Assembly: GCF_030409945.1 (NCBI RefSeq)
Contig: NZ_JAUFQV010000036.1
Coordinates: forward strand, 62,001 to 126,000
Length of the DNA stretch: 64,000 nt
Reading direction: 5' to 3'
Source: Vibrio tapetis subsp. quintayensis
GTDB taxonomy: Bacteria; Pseudomonadota; Gammaproteobacteria; Enterobacterales; Vibrionaceae
The notes under the pieces: generated by a model
Databases searched by the model: none
What the model was told of the DNA's origin: nothing
The model's input: only the letters and a program-made list of their open reading frames with translations
Shown here: positions 60,610 to 64,000 of the stretch, piece by piece
Layout of the letters: each line of letters opens with the position of its first letter
Numbering within the stretch: the stretch's first letter is position 1
Made by a program: the position numbers and the translations under genes

Positions 60610-62109
60610 CTAAGCAGTTTGAGCGGAAAGTGCGTTGCTATCATTGGGTTCTTGGTTCGCTTTATCTGTATATTGCTTGGCGATAGACATGAATTCGTGC
60701 TCCATAGCGATAAAGGCATCGACAACCTCAGGATCGAAATGTGCTCCTTTTCCCTTGATGATGATTTCTTTAGCCTCATCGTGAGTAAAGGCTGGCTTGT
60801 ATACACGTTTGGAAATCAAAGCATCATACACGTCAGCGACGGCCATTAAACGACCTGAAAGCGGAATATTTTGACCCGAAAGCCCATTTGGGTAACCGCT
60901 GCCGTCCCATTTTTCATGATGGGACAGAGAAATCTCTTTCGCTACTTGAAGAAATGAGCTGCTACCCAGATGCTGCTCGGCAATTGAAAGGGCTTTCGCA
61001 CCAATTTCAGGGTGCTGTTTCATCACTTCAAATTCTTCAAAGGTCAATTTCCCTGGTTTGAGTAATACGGCATCTGGAATGCCAACTTTGCCGACATCGT
61101 GCAATGGTGCGGATTTATACAGTAGGTCAATATATGTTGGTGTTAACTGTTCTTGGTACTGCGGCGTTTGCGCTAAGTGGATAGCCAGAGATCGCACATA
61201 TTCTTGGGTTCGGATGATATGAGCCCCCGTCTCGTTGTCACGAGATTCAGCGAGAGCAGCTAAACTGGTAATGGCGACATCACGTGTGGTTTTGATCTCA
61301 TCTTGGCTGGACTGCAAAGTGTCAAGCATCGTATTAGTCAAGGTGGCCATTGCGCCCAATTCGTCATTACCGAATACAGGTAGGCGAGTGTCCATATTGC
61401 CTTTGGTGACCATGAGTAATGAACATTCTTGGCTTAACAGTACACGCTTCATTAGCTTAGTCCAAAGTAGCATGATGGTGATGGCATAGCCCCCTAAAAT
61501 ACCGGCAATGTAGATGAACTCTTTGATCACACTGATCTGGCCAGTTCCATCGAAGATTCTTTCTGGATTGTTCTTGAGCCAAAAAATATCTTTTAGTGCC
61601 ACTAACGACAGCATCAAAGTAAGAGTGACGAGCAGCATTACCACCAATGCAATCATTTGCTTAACCATTGATTGGCGTTCACCTTGAAGCTGAAATTGTT
61701 GATGGTCCGAATGTGAAAAGGAGTCCATTTTTTTCATTTTCGCAACGAGTTGCAAAATGGTACCGGTAAAAAAACCGAACAAGGCCATGCCAAACAGCAC
61801 TTTCAAATTACTGTCTAATGGAAAGTTGCTGATCAAATTGTAATAAAGGGCTAATGGAATACTGGCCACAAAAAAAGCGGCGGTATCGAGGCGAGCGATA
61901 TGCAGATCTTTCATCCAAGTTGAGTGGACGAGCAAAAAATGACGAGTTAAAAATAAGAATGCGAAAGTAATCGAAACATGAGTGAACACTTCTGATGCCG
62001 TTAGAGTTTCTAACATAGGGCAAACCCTTCCTCCGTAGATACCAAACAGTGCGCCAGCGATGACATACAGTTTGATAGTTAACGAAGCGTCATAGTTGCT
62101 CTGGTTCAT
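60610..62109 (-). CDS. Membrane HD-GYP c-di-GMP phosphodiesterase
   Basis: A 499-residue protein. The N-terminal half holds about six hydrophobic segments (20-40, 45-60, 70-90, 100-120, 150-175, 200-220) with no large periplasmic domain. A HAMP-like linker (LMVTKGNMDTRLPVFGNDELGAM) follows. The HD-GYP domain has LHDVGKVGIPD (HD pair near 335), LSHHEKWDGSGYPNGL and GRLMAVADVYDALISKRVYK, all metal and GYP residues intact, so active hydrolysis of cyclic di-GMP is expected. The membrane part's signal is unknown. Confidence 0.88.
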   Translation of the reverse strand: MNQSNYDASLTIKLYVIAGALFGIYGGRVCPMLETLTASEVFTHVSITFAFLFLTRHFLLVHSTWMKDLHIARLDTAAFFVASIPLALYYNLISNFPLDSNLKVLFGMALFGFFTGTILQLVAKMKKMDSFSHSDHQQFQLQGERQSMVKQMIALVVMLLVTLTLMLSLVALKDIFWLKNNPERIFDGTGQISVIKEFIYIAGILGGYAITIMLLWTKLMKRVLLSQECSLLMVTKGNMDTRLPVFGNDELGAMATLTNTMLDTLQSSQDEIKTTRDVAITSLAALAESRDNETGAHIIRTQEYVRSLAIHLAQTPQYQEQLTPTYIDLLYKSAPLHDVGKVGIPDAVLLKPGKLTFEEFEVMKQHPEIGAKALSIAEQHLGSSSFLQVAKEISLSHHEKWDGSGYPNGLSGQNIPLSGRLMAVADVYDALISKRVYKPAFTHDEAKEIIIKGKGAHFDPEVVDAFIAMEHEFMSIAKQYTDKANQEPNDSNALSAQTA

Positions 62110-62291
62110 GGGACGTCCTTATTCTTATTATTACTATCCAAATAATAGTGTAGTGGAATTTCTGTACATTTTGATTGATACAAATTACGCCAGCCAAGCG
62201 TACCTATAAAGACCGTCAATTGAAATGTTAAATTTCATGGCGATTGAATATATTGAGGGAAGGGGGAAAGGGCGCTTACATCAAGGGATAA

Positions 62292-62312
62292 CCCCTAGCG
62301 TTGGGCTAGGGG
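62292..62312 (-). terminator. Terminator-like hairpin after the 99-residue protein gene
   Basis: Arms CCCCTAGC and GCTAGGGG with a 5-nt loop lie eight bases after the stop on the minus strand. The T-tail is poor. Confidence 0.6.
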
Positions 62313-62319
62313 CTAATAT

Positions 62320-62619
62320 CTATTTTTTGAGCTTCATTTGAGCTTCAATTGCACTCGACTCAATGTCCGGATTGTTGGAAAGTTTAGATTTTGCCCAGTC
62401 ATTTACGTGTTTAAGAATAGCGGCTACGGCATGTTCTTTATTCGGTGCTTCTTCATCGGCGACTTCTAAGGCTTGTTTGGGGTGTGATCCTGTCGCGTCT
62501 TCAGCAATATGAAGCCAATCGGGGTGCCAGTAATAAGGTTGACCCGACGAAGTTGTCCAATTATGCACGCCGTTAGATTCGCCTTTGTATTCCAAATTTG
62601 CAGCATCAATTTTTTTCAT
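62320..62619 (-). CDS. Small uncharacterised protein, 99 residues
   Basis: No family recognised. MKKIDAANLEYKGESNGVHNW begins a Trp/His/Tyr-rich first half (YYWHPDWLHIAEDATGSHPKQ). A helical acidic-basic second half follows (KEHAVAAILKHVNDWAKSKL). No signal peptide or membrane segment. The reading frame is clean, has AGAGAG upstream and a hairpin after its stop, so it is probably real. It stands alone between the HD-GYP gene and asnS. The 286-bp gap before it shows no gene. Confidence 0.6.
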   Translation of the reverse strand: MKKIDAANLEYKGESNGVHNWTTSSGQPYYWHPDWLHIAEDATGSHPKQALEVADEEAPNKEHAVAAILKHVNDWAKSKLSNNPDIESSAIEAQMKLKK

Positions 62620-62845
62620 TGTGACTCTCTCTGTTTTTTCTAATTTTTATACTAAGTCTTTAGTACTCTCGATAATTGGACTAGCGTTAACGTAAATTGG
62701 TTTCATTTATATTTAGGTGAGCTAACTCTAGTTATCGATATAAATGTAACAAAGAAGTAATTTATAAAAGTGAGAAGGGTCTCATTATTGGTTATTTTAA
62801 CGTCATTGCTGTCACGTTTTTGCTTGGATTAACCGTGTCAGATGT

Positions 62846-62876
62846 AAAAAAAAGCCACCTCAGTGAGGTGGCTTTC
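62846..62876 (-). terminator. Rho-independent terminator of asnS
   Basis: Arms GCCACCTCA and TGAGGTGGC around a single G (folding as a short loop), followed on the minus strand by eight Ts. Confidence 0.88.
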
Positions 62877-62905
62877 ATATGATGATCAGGTTAACGTTCT
62901 AATAA

Positions 62906-64000
62906 TTAGAAGTTAGCGCTACGTGCTGCACGTGGGAAAGGAATTACGTCACGGATGTTAGCCATACCAGTTACGTAAGTGACCAGACGTTCAAAACCAA
63001 GACCGAAGCCAGCGTGAGGAACAGTACCATAGCGACGTAAGTCTAAGTACCAGCTCATGTGCTCAGGGTCGATGTTCATCTCTTCCATGCGTTTTTCAAG
63101 CAGGTCGATACGCTCTTCACGTTGAGCACCACCAATGATTTCACCAATGCCAGGGGCAAGAACGTCCATCGCTGCAACGGTTTTTCCATCTTCATTCATA
63201 CGCATGTAGAATGCTTTGATGTCTTTCGGGTAGTTTTTCACGACAACCGGTGCTTTGAAGTGCTCTTCAGCAAGGTAACGCTCGTGCTCAGAAGACATGT
63301 CGATACCCCATTCAACAGGGAATTCGAACTCTTTACCTGAATCGATAAGGATCTGGATAGCGTCAGTGTAATCAACTTGAGCAAAATCAGAATCAACGAA
63401 ATTCTCTAGGCGAGAAATCGCTTCTTTGTTAATGCGTTGAGCAAAGAACTCAAGATCGTCACGACGTTCTTCAAGAACCGCTTTAAAGACGTATTTAAGC
63501 ATGTCTTCAGCGAGTTTCGCTGCGTCATCAAGATCAGCGAACGCAATTTCCGGTTCAACCATCCAGAACTCAGCCAAATGACGGCTTGTGTTTGAGTTTT
63601 CAGCACGGAAAGTAGGGCCGAACGTGTACACTTTACTCAATGCACAAGCATAGGCTTCAGCATTCAATTGGCCAGAAACAGTCAGGAACGTTTCTTTGCC
63701 AAAGAAGTCTTTGTCGTAATCAACTTCACCAGCGTCTGTCATTGGTGTGTTAACCATGTCTAGAGTTGAGACACGGAACATTTCACCTGCGCCTTCTGCA
63801 TCAGATGCAGTAATAAGCGGAGCAGACATCCAGAAATAGCCTTGCTCATGGTAGAAACGGTGAATAGCTTGAGATAAGCAGTTACGAACACGGGCAACAG
63901 CACCGATTACGTTTGTGCGTGGGCGCAAGTGAGCGACTTCACGAAGATACTCAATTGAATGACGAGTTTTCGCCATTGGGTAGGTGTCTGGGTCTTCAAC
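62906..64000 (-). CDS. asnS: Asparaginyl-tRNA synthetase (5' end outside window)
   Basis: The frame is open to the window edge, with VEDPDTYP before the methionine at 63976; 364 C-terminal residues are visible. It is the class II catalytic domain: [18 protein letters not shown], motif 2 [21 protein letters not shown], and motif 3 [15 protein letters not shown]. It matches E. coli AsnS almost throughout. The N-terminal anticodon-binding OB fold is missing only because the window ends. Confidence 0.96.
   Translation of the reverse strand, partial: VEDPDTYPMAKTRHSIEYLREVAHLRPRTNVIGAVARVRNCLSQAIHRFYHEQGYFWMSAPLITASDAEGAGEMFRVSTLDMVNTPMTDAGEVDYDKDFFGKETFLTVSGQLNAEAYACALSKVYTFGPTFRAENSNTSRHLAEFWMVEPEIAFADLDDAAKLAEDMLKYVFKAVLEERRDDLEFFAQRINKEAISRLENFVDSDFAQVDYTDAIQILIDSGKEFEFPVEWGIDMSSEHERYLAEEHFKAPVVVKNYPKDIKAFYMRMNEDGKTVAAMDVLAPGIGEIIGGAQREERIDLLEKRMEEMNIDPEHMSWYLDLRRYGTVPHAGFGLGFERLVTYVTGMANIRDVIPFPRAARSANF

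Noticed and set aside
1-64000. Prophage, CRISPR array, integron attC sites, tRNA or rRNA genes
   Set aside because: None seen: no phage structural or integrase genes, no regularly spaced repeats and no cloverleaf or rRNA-like sequence noticed on reading. A tRNAscan-type search would settle the RNA genes.

Overview
The window is chromosomal DNA of a marine gammaproteobacterium, most likely a Vibrio. The RadD-RsuA-Bcr, PspF/PspABC-Sap, two-adaptor RND-Tag-MetC-Cls and CosR-BCCT gene groups all resemble Vibrio/enteric relatives. A PL7 alginate lyase at the left edge and the osmolyte and sodium transporters fit an alga-associated marine life. These identifications come from reading the translated proteins; no database search was run.

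Layout. 1-3.5 kb: the end of an alginate lyase, a periplasmic solute-binding protein, and a divergent siderophore-interacting-protein/MarR pair with two operator-like repeats. 3.7-8.5 kb (minus): ribosomal protein L25, a PepSY-response regulator-histidine kinase operon, and the RadD helicase. 8.6-11.2 kb: rsuA, a Bcr/CflA pump and a small conserved protein. 11.3-18.6 kb: an NAD(P)-binding/DUF2867 protein, a MATE pump, and an ABC ATPase-FtsX permease-lipocalin operon. 18.9-23.5 kb: nhaA, a gene-poor stretch with a possible small RNA, then a PsrA-like regulator and fadE. 23.6-32.4 kb: a DUF2927 protein, sapABCDF, pspF and divergent pspABC. 32.6-38.4 kb: an RND pump operon with two adaptor lipoproteins, and tag. 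38.47-39.90 kb: an intact IS4-family element inserted in the terminator between tag and metC. 40-44.5 kb: metC, cls and a sodium:neurotransmitter-symporter-family transporter. 44.6-46.2 kb: a pseudouridine synthase and a methyltransferase. 46.8-52 kb: a TakP-like TRAP transporter with its own Cache-domain/NarL-type two-component system. 52-54.5 kb: cosR and a BCCT transporter. 54.6-62.6 kb (minus): an exonuclease, a cNMP/CBS/DUF294 protein, an Aer-like receptor, an aminotransferase, an HD-GYP protein and a small orphan. asnS runs off the right edge.

How the genes work together. Several are stress and envelope modules: Psp membrane-stress proteins beside Sap peptide transport, RND, MATE and MFS efflux, and a PepSY-linked two-component system. 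Others are nutrient modules, each with an adjacent regulator: TRAP plus kinase/regulator, fadE plus PsrA-like, BCCT plus CosR, and SIP plus MarR. In four places a palindrome of the kind expected for the regulator lies in the right intergenic space.

The clearest unusual structure is the IS4 insertion. Its 11-bp target duplication is centred on the loop of a bidirectional rho-independent terminator. No prophage, CRISPR array, integron, tRNA or rRNA gene was seen.
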